In this document: one piece after another, positions 1 to 7,302 of the stretch | Numbering within the stretch: the stretch's first letter is position 1 | How the letters are laid out: every line of letters starts with the position of its first letter | Origin: CAYQAJ01 sp964415245 | GTDB taxonomy: Bacteria; Planctomycetota; Planctomycetia; Pirellulales; Pirellulaceae | Direction of reading: 5' to 3' | Length of the DNA: 16,674 nucleotides | Assembly (NCBI GenBank): GCA_964415245.1 | Contig: CAYQAJ010000099.1 | Coordinates: forward strand, 1 to 16,674 | The notes under the pieces: model-generated | What the model saw: the letters and a program-made list of their open reading frames with translations, nothing else | The model's database searches: none | What the model was told of the DNA's origin: nothing | Program-made: the position numbers and the translations under genes

Positions 1-537
1 CTCGATGGCCGACACCATGAGCGCGTGGGTCTGCTCCGGGGTGGAGTCTTTGTCGCCGTGGCCGCCAAAGATACGGATCACCGGGGCCCCGAGAATCTCG
101 GCCAGGTCGATCCATCGCTTCGTCGCCGCGATTTCGCGCCGCCGCGTGTCGGGGTCGGCGTGGCCGAAGTCGTTGCCGATCGCCGTTCCCGACACGTCGA
201 GTCCAAGCCGAAAACACTGCCGCTTGAGGGCCCGCACGTAGTCGGCCGTCACCGCCTTGGGAAAGTAATAGGTCGTGAGCTCGGTGCCATCGAGATTCAT
301 GCTCGCGCAGTCGTTGATGAAGTCGGCGAGTGTCAGCGAGGCGTTCTCGCCGGTGAGCAGGTCGCGATAGCTGTATGCCGCCAGGCTAAAACGAAAATTG
401 GGCTCGCCATTGCGGGCGATGGGGTCGATGGCATGGGCGGCAATCGGCAACTGGGCAGCGGTGATGCCCGCCGCCGCGCCTGCGGAAAGGGTCGCAACCT
501 GCCCGAGGAATTCGCGACGATCGAATGTAGCGTGCAT
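1..537 (-). CDS. Tat-exported sugar phosphate isomerase/epimerase-like protein (3' truncated)
   Basis: An open frame reads from an ATG at 537 to the window edge without a stop, so 179 residues are visible and the C-terminus lies outside. The N-terminus MHATFDRREFLGQ followed by a small, Ala/Gly-rich stretch (about residues 13-36) is a twin-arginine (RR) signal, so export in folded form is predicted. The mature part has FSLAAYSYRDLL, then NLDGTELTTYYFP, then WIDLAEILGAPVIRIFGG near residues 140-155. This order is typical of the xylose-isomerase-like TIM barrel family (sugar phosphate isomerases/epimerases), in which beta-strand ends carry metal ligands. Substrate cannot be inferred. Planctomycetes carry many Tat-exported members of this family. 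The 191 bp between this start and the upstream HTTM gene hold no clear promoter. The family call is fairly secure; the activity is not. Confidence 0.8.
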   Translation of the reverse strand, partial: MHATFDRREFLGQVATLSAGAAAGITAAQLPIAAHAIDPIARNGEPNFRFSLAAYSYRDLLTGENASLTLADFINDCASMNLDGTELTTYYFPKAVTADYVRALKRQCFRLGLDVSGTAIGNDFGHADPDTRRREIAATKRWIDLAEILGAPVIRIFGGHGDKDSTPEQTHALMVSAIE

Positions 538-728
538 GAGTACTCCTGCGGCTTGCGCGCGATGAATGGCCGAAGACACGCGTCTCCATCATCCCGCCGC
601 GGGGAGCCCGATGCAAGCAAATCGTGCCCGGTCAACAGAGAACGCGACCACGATACCCGCCAACGATCCTGCTCCTGGCCGAGCGTTGTACCCGGACGGC
701 GTGGCAATCTGGCGACAGGAATCGGCAG

Positions 729-1808
729 TTACCGAGATTTCGCCGACGCGCGGGCCGTCGGGGCCGTGGGTTGGGCAATCGCATCGTCGGCGGTGGAATG
801 GTCCCGCTTCAACAGCCCGTTTCCCAGTCCGCGGAAGGCCTCGGGCGAGACGAACGCCAGATTGGCCACCAACATCATGGCGCAGAAGCTGACTTCGCCC
901 GTGACCAGGGCCAGCGATGTCCAAATGGGCACCGCCAGGGCCAGCAGAAGCGGGCGTGCCAGCCGGTTCCACACCAACAGCGGAAACGCCAGCTCAAACA
1001 GCACGATGGCGTGCGTCCAGGCGTTGATCAGGTACGGCGCGGAGTGCAAGAACGTGAGGTCCACCAGCCGCGATTCGGGCCGGGCAATCAGCCACCAAAC
1101 GGCCTCGCCCCGCCACCACGTGCCCGCGTACGGGAAGTCGACCAGGCCACCGAGCTGGTTCAATACCATCATGGCGTAGAATCCCGCGAGGTGTACCTGC
1201 ATCAGCCGCAAGCTGACTGTCGCCGCGGTTGAAAGCCTGGACTGGGGCTGCGGAACCTGCGCGGTCGGCTTCTTGGCACCCTTGCGGGTACGCAGCAGCA
1301 GGCGATCGAGCGAAAGATACGCTCCGCTGGGAGCCAGGCACAGATAGAGCAGCGCCATCGTCAGCACCGGCTCCAACGGCCCGGTAAGCATGGGAGCGCG
1401 GTTTACGTAGGAAAGGACCACTGCCAACGACAGCACCGACGTAACGCGGCTTGCCAGCCCGACGATGAAAGCGCCCAGCACGATCAGGCCCGCCACGTGC
1501 ACGGCCCAGAGTTCCCCCGGCGAGTCGAGATAGTACAAGTACGAAAAGCGATACTCGGCCGGCCCGGTCAGGTTCGGATTGTCGGCGCCCGTGAGGGTCC
1601 GCACCACGTTCGGCGGAAGTAAGCCATCGGCCGAGAACCACGTCGCTAGATCGGAGGTGAACGACGCCACGTAATACAAGGCAACCAGGCCCACCGCAAT
1701 GCGCAGCACGCACAGCGGGAGCGGGTCGGACGGCGTAAACCAGAAGCGGCGCCAGCCGCCTCCGATGCCGTCGACCAATCGGCTTTTGTAACTTGCCAAG
1801 GCGCCCAT
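729..1808 (-). CDS. HTTM-domain integral membrane protein
   Basis: A 359-residue multi-pass membrane protein. Features include DPLPLCVLRIAVGLVALYYV near the N-terminus, repeated hydrophobic helices, and a conserved-looking stretch around TWWRGEAVWWLIARPES. These match the HTTM (horizontally transferred transmembrane) family, whose helices are related to vitamin K-dependent gamma-carboxylase. The bacterial function of stand-alone HTTM proteins is not established. I chose the ATG at 1808 over the one at 1841 because an AGGA lies 8 nt before it and the longer form would overlap the upstream gene. The upstream gene stops at 1813, only 4 bp before this start, so the two are almost certainly co-transcribed and translationally coupled. 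The C-terminal 25 residues are polar and low complexity. Confidence 0.8.
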   Translation of the reverse strand: MGALASYKSRLVDGIGGGWRRFWFTPSDPLPLCVLRIAVGLVALYYVASFTSDLATWFSADGLLPPNVVRTLTGADNPNLTGPAEYRFSYLYYLDSPGELWAVHVAGLIVLGAFIVGLASRVTSVLSLAVVLSYVNRAPMLTGPLEPVLTMALLYLCLAPSGAYLSLDRLLLRTRKGAKKPTAQVPQPQSRLSTAATVSLRLMQVHLAGFYAMMVLNQLGGLVDFPYAGTWWRGEAVWWLIARPESRLVDLTFLHSAPYLINAWTHAIVLFELAFPLLVWNRLARPLLLALAVPIWTSLALVTGEVSFCAMMLVANLAFVSPEAFRGLGNGLLKRDHSTADDAIAQPTAPTARASAKSR

Positions 1809-1812
1809 ACGG

Positions 1813-2607
1813 TCAATCCTGCGAGGTACCCGGTGGAGCAACCTCGCCCCGTGACTCGACGCGGTTCATGATGATCGACCCGTTGGTAAGAAACACCACT
1901 TTCGCGTCGTAAACCGTTTGGAAGTACGACGGATCGAAGGGATCTTGCGGGGCGGTGGAACCTTCGCGCAGCGATTCCGGCGTTTGCAGCTCCAGGCGGC
2001 GGCATCGGACTTGCGCGGGCTTAACGCCCCGCTGGCGGAGAACGTAAACGGCCACCCGTTCGGCGATCAGCCCACTGCGCTCCTCGCGTTCGGCGTACAG
2101 GTCCATGATTTTGGCCAGCCTTTGGTAGCGGTGGCGGCGGTCGCTGCCGCGAATTCCGACATCCGGGAGCACGTACCAAGCATCATCCGTGCCAGGCTTG
2201 CTCTTCTCCGCTTCGGAATCGGCCTCCCGGGCGGCGGAGTCGCTCGCGTCGGGTTCAGGCTCCGTCCGATTCGATTGAGGGCCAGGACCCTCGGTCTCAC
2301 GGTCCTTTCCCTCCGCTTCGAGGTCAGTGCCGCTGGGCAGCACTTCGATGCGGTGATCCGTGTCCAGGGACGTTTCGTGTGTCAGGTAGTAGGGAGTGAA
2401 GTTGAGGTCTAGATTCAGCAACTGAAGGTAGGGAGCCAGGACCTCGACCAGCCGCTCTTGCAGCGGCGACGGGGATTGGTTGGCGGCCAGCGCCACTCCC
2501 ACGCAGGACAGGTGGACCACCAATAGCAGCGACACGAGGCTCCGCGCTACCTCGCCGGTCTTCTCGCCGGACGGCGGTGGGGTGGTTGACGCTGGCTGAT
2601 TTGGCAT
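1813..2607 (-). CDS. Membrane-anchored partner of the HTTM protein, unknown function
   Basis: 264 residues from the ATG at 2607. The start begins MPNQPAST and is preceded by an AAGGGAA stretch; an earlier in-frame ATG at 2715 would add 36 unstructured residues. A single hydrophobic segment (about residues 22-44, VARSLVSLLLVVHLSCVGVALAA) should act as a signal anchor or uncleaved signal, leaving the rest outside the cytoplasm. Residues around 85-145 form a strongly acidic Glu/Asp/Ser-rich linker, followed by a Tyr- and Arg-rich folded part (YVLPDVGIRGSDRRHRYQRL) and a C-terminal part with FDPSYFQTVYDAKVVFL. I do not recognise the family. Its 4-bp spacing to the HTTM gene suggests that the two proteins work together at the membrane. 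Confidence 0.7.
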   Translation of the reverse strand: MPNQPASTTPPPSGEKTGEVARSLVSLLLVVHLSCVGVALAANQSPSPLQERLVEVLAPYLQLLNLDLNFTPYYLTHETSLDTDHRIEVLPSGTDLEAEGKDRETEGPGPQSNRTEPEPDASDSAAREADSEAEKSKPGTDDAWYVLPDVGIRGSDRRHRYQRLAKIMDLYAEREERSGLIAERVAVYVLRQRGVKPAQVRCRRLELQTPESLREGSTAPQDPFDPSYFQTVYDAKVVFLTNGSIIMNRVESRGEVAPPGTSQD

Positions 2608-2986
2608 GAGTTCGGTTTCCCTTTGCCGCGCGCCGGGCGGGGCACCTGGCACGAACACTCCATCGCCGCAGGGCAACGCTGACAACTGGTCGACGTGAAC
2701 CCCCAGATTCGCCAAGTGCCGTCACGATAGCGGGCCGACATGGGGTTCGTCGAGACTGGTAGCGGCGAAAACCAGGGGATGCCCGGCTGGCATGCCGTTC
2801 GGACACCTCGGGCCTATCCGCGTAGCGTTGCTTGGCCGCACGTAAGGCGACCTCCGTGGGCGCATGAAAAAAGGCCGATCCCTCTCGAAAGAAGGACCGG
2901 CCGCTGTCTCATCACCTCAAGTCGTAGCCGGGCGCTTCACTGCGCCCGGCGTATCGGCAGCGGAGAAGACTCCGGTGCCAAGCGGA
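2608..2986. other. Intergenic region between the HTTM operon and the Cys/His-repeat gene
   Basis: 379 bp without a convincing gene. It contains the strong terminator at 2867-2902 for the upstream minus-strand gene and should hold the promoter for the HTTM pair between about 2610 and 2860, but I see no clear -35/-10 there. A short minus-strand frame (2547-2741) contains several cysteines, but it runs into the 264-aa gene in another frame and I do not call it. Confidence 0.5.
2867..2902 (-). terminator. Rho-independent terminator with TTCG tetraloop
   Basis: Read on the minus strand, a 13-bp stem (arms 2890-2902 and 2873-2885) closes a TTCG tetraloop at 2886-2889 and is followed directly by six T (2872-2867). 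All 13 positions pair, two of them as G-U wobbles. This is a textbook intrinsic terminator. It lies 85 bp after the stop of the Cys/His-repeat gene, so it ends that transcript and insulates the HTTM operon. Confidence 0.92.
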
Positions 2987-3412
2987 CTACCGACGAAAGA
3001 TCGCCAAGCGGTAGAACAAGGGCGTTCGCTGATAGTAGGACGCCTCTCCGCCTTCGGGCGGGGGAGGAACGTCGCCGTTTTCAGCGCCACCGTTGTCTCC
3101 ACCTTCTTCCGTCGCGCCTTCGCAGCCGTGGCAACTGTCGCCGCCGTGGCAGCTGTCGCCGCCATGGCAGCGCTTGCGACCATGGCAACGCTCGCGACCA
3201 TGGCAGCGCTCGCGACCATGGCAACGCTTATGACCGTGGCATGCCCCGTGGCACGCATCGGCGCCGTTGCAATCGACCGCCCCATCGCAAGCCACTGCGC
3301 CAGAGCACCCGTGGCACCGATGACCGGCCTCGGCCTTCTTCTCTCCGCCCACAAGGGCGAGGCAAACGACCGCGAAGAAAATCGCGGCACCAAACACCAC
3401 AATGCGATTCAT
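2987..3412 (-). CDS. Secreted Cys/His-rich hexapeptide-repeat protein
   Basis: 141 residues from the ATG at 3412, set by a GGAGG at 3421-3425 with 8-nt spacing. A TTG at 3427 is open in frame but overlaps this ribosome binding site. Residues 1-29 form a Sec signal peptide with probable cleavage at AEA/GH. The mature protein holds 13 cysteines: C33, then every sixth residue from C36 to C54 and again from C58 to C94, and C97. Nine of them start a CHG triplet, so about ten His are interleaved with Cys. Linkers change from acidic/neutral to RER and RKR, then GGDS. An acidic Gly/Glu/Asn stretch, a PPPPEGGE spacer and a Tyr/Phe/Arg-rich tail (SYYQRTPLFYRLAIFRR) follow. The pattern suggests extracytoplasmic metal binding or a disulphide-linked structural protein; no named family is recognised. 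It is a single-gene transcript with its own terminator. Confidence 0.78.
   Translation of the reverse strand: MNRIVVFGAAIFFAVVCLALVGGEKKAEAGHRCHGCSGAVACDGAVDCNGADACHGACHGHKRCHGRERCHGRERCHGRKRCHGGDSCHGGDSCHGCEGATEEGGDNGGAENGDVPPPPEGGEASYYQRTPLFYRLAIFRR
3122..3241 (-). repeat. 18-bp in-gene tandem repeat encoding CHG hexapeptides
   Basis: This stretch encodes residues 58-97 of the Cys/His-rich protein. Cys codons recur every 18 bp, and on the plus strand the units share a GCGACCATGGCA-type core with a few substitutions (three nearly identical units around 3176-3230, and GTCGCCGCCATGGCA-type units below that). Such near-identity points to recent unit duplication, and the copy number probably varies between strains. 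Confidence 0.85.
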
Positions 3413-3420
3413 CCCGGAAT

Positions 3421-3425
3421 CCTCC
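3421..3425 (-). promoter_or_regulatory. Ribosome binding site deciding the start of the Cys/His-repeat gene
   Basis: On the minus strand GGAGG occurs 8 nt before the ATG at 3412. This fixes the start there and excludes the longer TTG start at 3427. Confidence 0.85.
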
Positions 3426-3617
3426 AAAACTCGAACAGGTTACGGTAACCGAGTCGACACCCGTGAAGCCGTCTTCGTTTCGTGCTGGTACCCGATCGCG
3501 ACGGCAGGCAATCGGTGCAGCGGCTTTCCAAACCAGCACCAGGCAACTCCCAGGGCCAGTTGTTCGTTAAGATTTATGGGTTGTGAGATATAAAGCGACA
3601 ACACAGCTTAGGCTGGT

Positions 3618-3645
3618 AGGTTATCACGGTCGAACTGCTTGTCAA
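3618..3645 (-). promoter_or_regulatory. Candidate sigma70-type promoter for the Cys/His-repeat gene
   Basis: On the minus strand a perfect TTGACA (3645-3640) is followed after 16 nt by TAACCT (3623-3618), a weak -10 with three of six consensus positions. It lies in a locally AT-rich stretch about 205 bp before the start codon, which would imply a long 5' leader. The -35 is convincing and the -10 is not; other -10-like sites (TTTATA near 3590) exist closer to the gene. Confidence 0.35.
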
Positions 3646-3756
3646 GCATACCACAACAAAATACGCAAATTAGGTCGTTCGGTGCCAATAGGGAAGTTTT
3701 GTGGAAAGTTCGGTAAACAATAGATCAAAACCAGAGTGCCTTCAATTGGACAGCGC

Positions 3757-3787
3757 AAAAAACAAGCGGGGACCCCGCAGACCCGCT
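3757..3787 (-). terminator. Probable rho-independent terminator of the lipoprotein gene
   Basis: On the minus strand the GC-rich hairpin sequence at 3787-3765 can fold either as AGCGGG/CCCGCT (3787-3782 with 3770-3765) or as the tighter GCGGGG/CCCCGC (3778-3773 with 3771-3766). It is followed by TTGTTTTTT ending at 3757. It is about 140 bp past the stop of the minus-strand lipoprotein gene. The T tract is good; the stem is short and ambiguous. Confidence 0.5.
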
Positions 3788-3927
3788 GCGAAGTACCCGC
3801 CATGAATGCCTGCAAATTGTTTCTGCTTAAGACCTTATATTATTCCTGAGCGACACGAATCACGCCCAGCGGAGCGAGTTGTTCGGAATCTATTTTCGCA
3901 AATTGTTCCGGCAACCGCCCGAACGGT

Positions 3928-4641
3928 TCAGCGTCGCGCATTGGTGCTATCGGTCGCCGATCCGACCCGCGCACCCTCGTAAGAGCCCGCCGGCGACCCG
4001 CCTTCAACCGAGTCTTCGCCGTTCCCGCCACCGCCGGCCTCAGCCGCCTGAAGCAGCTTCAGCATCTCCTCGGGCTGCTCGAAGTTGAGGAATTGGTACG
4101 GCCCCTCCTCTTCGGTTTGCGTCGCCATGCCGGCGATTCGCCACCCCTGCGGCTGCTTACGCAGAATCCACACCACCTCCCAGGTGATGACGTCTTCGTA
4201 ATCGTCCAATTCGCTCCACGTGCTCTTCACGTGGGCGCCACTTCGGTCAGCGGTCGGGTACTCGGCTTGCCCCACTTCGTAGCTGGCACCGGGCGTACCG
4301 GGTGTTTGCACCACCAAGCCGGCCTTCTCGGTCTCCCTTCGTGCCACGTCGGTCAAGAGCTCGGCGGCGGTTTCGTCGTCGCCTTCTCGTACCGAATCCA
4401 GGAAGATCTCGACCACCGTTTCCGGCGTGGCGTTACTGGCGATGACCGGTTTGGGCCGCGTCGCAGTCGAACCGTGCGAGTGTCCTGCCCCGGTGCCGTC
4501 GTCATGCGCCGCGTGGCCGTCGTGCGCGGGGTGCGATGTGTCCGCTCCCTTGTCGTCATGGGCCGACTGTGAATTGCTCCCGCAGCCGACCCACGCCAGG
4601 CTCAGGGCTGCCACGAACAACGAGACCAGCGCGCGCTTCAT
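3928..4641 (-). CDS. His-rich lipoprotein with NTF2-like domain
   Basis: 237 residues from the ATG at 4641, chosen because it begins a typical signal (MKRALVSLFVAALSLAWVGC); in-frame sequence further upstream is low-quality coding. The signal ends in a lipobox-like WVGC, so Cys20 should be lipidated, although Trp at -3 is unusual. Residues 28-52 form a His/Asp/Gly-rich stretch (SHPAHDGHAAHDD then GHSHG) of the kind that binds divalent metals. Residues about 65-205 start ATPETVVEIFLDSVREGDDETAAELL and continue with a WEVVWILRKQPQGWRIAGM strand pair. This suggests an NTF2/SnoaL-like (DUF4878-type) alpha+beta fold common in bacterial lipoproteins. The tail is Gly/Ser/Glu rich and disordered. Its role is unknown; a Cys/His-rich secreted protein is encoded just downstream. 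Confidence 0.75.
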   Translation of the reverse strand: MKRALVSLFVAALSLAWVGCGSNSQSAHDDKGADTSHPAHDGHAAHDDGTGAGHSHGSTATRPKPVIASNATPETVVEIFLDSVREGDDETAAELLTDVARRETEKAGLVVQTPGTPGASYEVGQAEYPTADRSGAHVKSTWSELDDYEDVITWEVVWILRKQPQGWRIAGMATQTEEEGPYQFLNFEQPEEMLKLLQAAEAGGGGNGEDSVEGGSPAGSYEGARVGSATDSTNARR

Positions 4642-4856
4642 GGAAGGAGTCTCCCCAACTCGGAATCGAATGAGTGTACGTTGAGCCCTGTCACCTGAAC
4701 GGGCCGGGATTGGGCGGCGGAGTGTCCCCGAATTGCCGATGCCGGTCAAGGCGAATCGCAACGCGCCATGTCCCGACCTGCTAGCAGCGATCGCGGCTGA
4801 GCTGGCTGATCGGCAATCGACGGCTCGCGCTCGGCGTTCGCCGACTTCCGCGATCG

Positions 4857-5651
4857 TTATTCCTCCGCAGGCGGATGGGTGTCGGCGCAGAATTTGGGAA
4901 AGCTCACCGGCTTGTACGTGACCAGGTAATCCTTCGCCTTCTCGATCCGCTCCCGATCGCCGCGCGAAATGTACCAAATGGGGATGTGCGTGCTGCGCAG
5001 CTCGACCTTTTTCTCCCGCAGCGATTCCTTGATGACGAACGAAAGCCCCACTTCTTCCGGAACGAGCGACCGCCGCGCCAGGGCCGCGTTCAGCTCGATA
5101 CGGCCAAACGGGGGCAATCCGCCCGGCCGCACGGCGTTCAGCCGGGCATACCAGTCGGCGAATTGCTGGTACTGCCGCGACGATTCCTCGTCCTTGGCCT
5201 CGCTCCCGCGGGCACGGTACGTCACCAGGTTGCCGGCCAGCGTGAGCCAGCCCGACTCGGCGTCGAAGCTCTCGTCAAACTTGGGGTGGATGAATTCGGC
5301 CAGCGCTCCTCCCCCCTCCTCCTGCTTCAGATTCGCGTTGAGCTCCCTCAGCTCCTTCATCCGAATCGTGGTCATCTGCCGCCGCTCCACGTCGAGCAAC
5401 ACAAGCCGCTCGTGCCGCGGGTCGAAAACCGCAATCTCTTCCGGCTGCGTGAGCAAAAAGTCGTACACCACCCCGTCGGAAAAGAGCGTCAGCGTCTCGG
5501 CAACCGGCTGCTCCTGGCCCTCCAGGAACACCTTTGATTCGATGCGAAAGTCCTGCGCCGAGGCGACAGCGGCGAGGTTGGTAACAGCAGTTGCCATGAG
5601 AAAAACTGCGGCCAGACTTGCCGCGGCCGTGCGGGTGCCGTGAGCCAGCAT
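4857..5651 (-). CDS. Secreted protein of unknown function
   Basis: 264 residues from an ATG at 5651 with a GGGAG-type ribosome binding site 7 nt upstream. Residues 1-33 are a Sec signal peptide with cleavage near ASA/QD. The mature protein begins with a beta-strand-rich part (FRIESKVFLEGQEQPVAETLTLFSDGVVYDFL, then EEIAVFDPRHERLVLLDVERRQMTTI). This resembles a lipoprotein-carrier or LolA-like readout of a variable in a half-barrel, although I cannot assign the family. A helical middle (MKELRELNANLKQEE) and a C-terminal part with IPIWYISRGDRERIEKAKDYLVTYKP follow. The gene stands alone on the minus strand, 215 bp before the lipoprotein start; whether they share a transcript is unclear. Confidence 0.7.
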   Translation of the reverse strand: MLAHGTRTAAASLAAVFLMATAVTNLAAVASAQDFRIESKVFLEGQEQPVAETLTLFSDGVVYDFLLTQPEEIAVFDPRHERLVLLDVERRQMTTIRMKELRELNANLKQEEGGGALAEFIHPKFDESFDAESGWLTLAGNLVTYRARGSEAKDEESSRQYQQFADWYARLNAVRPGGLPPFGRIELNAALARRSLVPEEVGLSFVIKESLREKKVELRSTHIPIWYISRGDRERIEKAKDYLVTYKPVSFPKFCADTHPPAEE

Positions 5652-5783
5652 GCCGACGCTCCCTTGCGAGTAGGGCGTGCGCGGACGTTGCGCGCAATAG
5701 TGGGGGGCGGAACGATAGTCGATGGCAAGCTTGTGTGTCTACGGCGATTTGGGAGCATTTGGGAGCGAATTACCATGATTGGT

Positions 5784-5840
5784 CGTGGGGCAGGCTTCCA
5801 GCCTGCCTGTGTGCTGGCAGACAAGAATGTCTGCCCCACG
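5784..5840. repeat. Double-hairpin palindromic intergenic repeat
   Basis: Outer 10-bp arms CGTGGGGCAG (5784-5793) and CTGCCCCACG (5831-5840) are perfect inverted repeats. Inside them are two further hairpins: GGCAGGCT-TCC-AGCCTGCC (5789-5807) and GGCAGACA-AGAA-TGTCTGCC (5816-5835). It lies between the glycerate kinase stop (5899) and the start of the secreted protein gene (5651). Sequences of this type are, to my recollection, dispersed in Pirellulales genomes and often mistranslated as GQTFLSA...AGWKPAP peptides. They may act as a transcript end structure. Confidence 0.8.
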
Positions 5841-5898
5841 TACCGGCGGTGTGCGCACACTCGCAACACGCCGGCAGCGCGGCTAACCAGGAGACTTG

Positions 5899-7264
5899 CT
5901 AGTCCGGTGGGAGGGCGTTCTCGATTCGGTCGACCACCGCCACCCGCACGTCGCACACATTGGTGTGGGTGGGACCGGTTTTGATCAAGGCATCGAGCGG
6001 TTCGAAAAAGTGGTAGGCGTCGTTGCGACCCAGATAGTCGTGGGGAGACATGCCCGCCACTCGCGCCGCATCGGCAACCGACTGATCGACCCATGCGCCG
6101 GCCGCATCGGTGGGGCCGTCCTCGCCGTCGGTGCCGCCCGATAGCAGCACCATGCCTGCTAGCGGGCCTTGTGATTCACTCGGCGACGGTACCTCTTGCA
6201 GGTAGGTTAGAGCGGCTAGCGCAAGTTGCTGATTGCGGCCGCCCTTTCCGCGTTGATCCGACGGGACCAACCGAACGGTGGGCTCGCCACCCCAAATCAA
6301 ACAGTCGGGCCCCGGCTCGCGTCGCATGCGCATTGCCGACTCGGCAAGCTGATGCCCCACTTCGTTGGCGTCGCCTTCAAGCTGCGTTGCGGCGACCGAT
6401 TTGGGCGTGTAGCCGCGGCGTCGGGCTTCGTCGCCCGCGGCTTCGACGGCCCGGGCGTTATTGCCGATGATGCGGTTGACCACGCGANNNNNNNNNNNNN
6501 NNNNNNNNNNNNNNNNNNNNNNNNNNNNNNNNNNNNNNNNNNNNNNNNNNNNNNNNNNNNNNNNNNNNNNNNNNNNNNNNNNNNNNNACGGTCGGTCCCG
6601 ACGCAATCGTGTCGAGCGGGTCGCCCGGCACGTCGGAGATGATCAGGCTCACCAGCACTCCGGCCGTGCAAGCGCGGGCCAAGCCGCCCGCTTTCACGCG
6701 GCTGAGTTGCTTGCGAACCGTGTTGAGCTGACCGATATCGGCTCCCGCCGCGCTCAGGTGCCGCGTGACGGCCAGCTTGTCGTCGATCGTGACACCCTCG
6801 GCCGGCGCAACCAATAGCGCCGATCCACCGCCCGAGAACAGGCAGATGCACAGATCGCGCTCGCCGAGCGATCCCACCAGTTTGAGGATCCTTTCGGTGC
6901 CATAGATCCCGACGGGAGTCGGCTCGTTGATGCCCGGCGGTCGGGCGCCGTGCAGGGTGATGTGCCGCAGTGGCTCGACGCAGTCGTCGGGCACGTTGAC
7001 CCAGCCGACGAGCTGCTTCTCGCGCATGAGCGACTCGCCCAGAGCGGCCTCGATGCCCGCCGCCATGCCGGCCCCGGCCTTGCCCGCGCCGACGACGACA
7101 ATGCGGTCGATCGCGTCGAGCTTGATGCGCTCGCTGCCGACGAACAGCTCATCGCCCTCGACGCGCACGCTCTGCTCGACGAGCCGCCGACTATCGACGG
7201 CATCGAGCCCAGCCCGCCAAATGGCCAGCGCGTCGGTTCGAAGCTGCTCTGAAGTGCGCATCAT
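5899..7264 (-). CDS. Glycerate 2-kinase, MOFRL family (interrupted by assembly gap)
   Basis: The product would phosphorylate glycerate to 2-phosphoglycerate with ATP in the cytoplasm, feeding hydroxypyruvate/tartronate or serine-type carbon into glycolysis (GckA/TtuD type). The 5' part (from ATG 7264; a second ATG at 7261 is equally possible) shows the DUF4147 domain: IVVVGAGKAGAGMA, LFSGGGSALL, NTVRKQLSRVKAGGLA and SDVPGDPLDTIASGPT. The 3' part (6487-5899) resumes at NRIIGNNARAVEAA. It then shows the MOFRL domain with GKGGRNQQLALAAL, VLLSGGTDGEDGPTDAAGA and LGRNDAYHFFEPLDALIKTGPTHTNV, and ends normally. The two parts are in different frames because 100 placeholder N separate them; the missing piece is probably 40-60 codons judged by the family. 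This is one intact gene broken only by the assembly. The family call is very secure. Confidence 0.93.
6488..6587. other. Assembly gap (100 N)
   Basis: Exactly 100 consecutive N, the usual placeholder for a scaffold join of unknown size. It falls in the glycerate kinase gene, between its ASGPT motif and the NRIIGNN segment. The change of frame across it fits a true gap length other than 100. Confidence 0.98.
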
Positions 7265-7302
7265 AGATAGCCGTTCACATCGTGCGGATGGATCGCTTCT
7301 CG

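Larger units (their letters stand above)
3413..3927. other. AT-richer intergenic region upstream of the Cys/His-repeat gene
   Basis: 515 bp without a called gene and visibly poorer in GC than its surroundings between about 3560 and 3850. It contains the ribosome binding site and candidate promoter of the Cys/His-repeat gene and a probable terminator for the lipoprotein gene. A minus-strand frame ending at 3840 overlaps the 3' end of the lipoprotein gene and reads plausibly in its last 30 codons, but has no start of its own. Confidence 0.5.

Noticed and set aside
25..1179. Long plus-strand frame (384 codons) across the first two genes
   Set aside because: It is the antisense of the epimerase-like and HTTM genes, is rich in Arg and lacks any motif; the minus-strand readings have signal peptides, helices and family motifs.
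2547..2741. Short minus-strand frame with several Cys upstream of the HTTM partner
   Set aside because: It overlaps the 264-aa gene in another frame, ends in Arg/Pro-rich sequence and shows no signal, anchor or repeat.
3122..3241. Ribosomally made, post-translationally modified peptide precursor with CHG core repeats
   Set aside because: There is a Sec signal peptide instead of a leader, and no modifying enzyme, protease or transporter gene beside it. Kept only as a remote possibility in the finding.
2864..3448. Plus-strand frame with Ala/Thr/Met-Ala repeats
   Set aside because: It is the antisense of the 18-bp repeat of the Cys/His-rich gene. The minus strand has a ribosome binding site, signal peptide and terminator.
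5747..5766. Two adjacent copies of ATTTGGGAGC
   Set aside because: A simple 10-bp duplication with no symmetry or position that suggests an operator.
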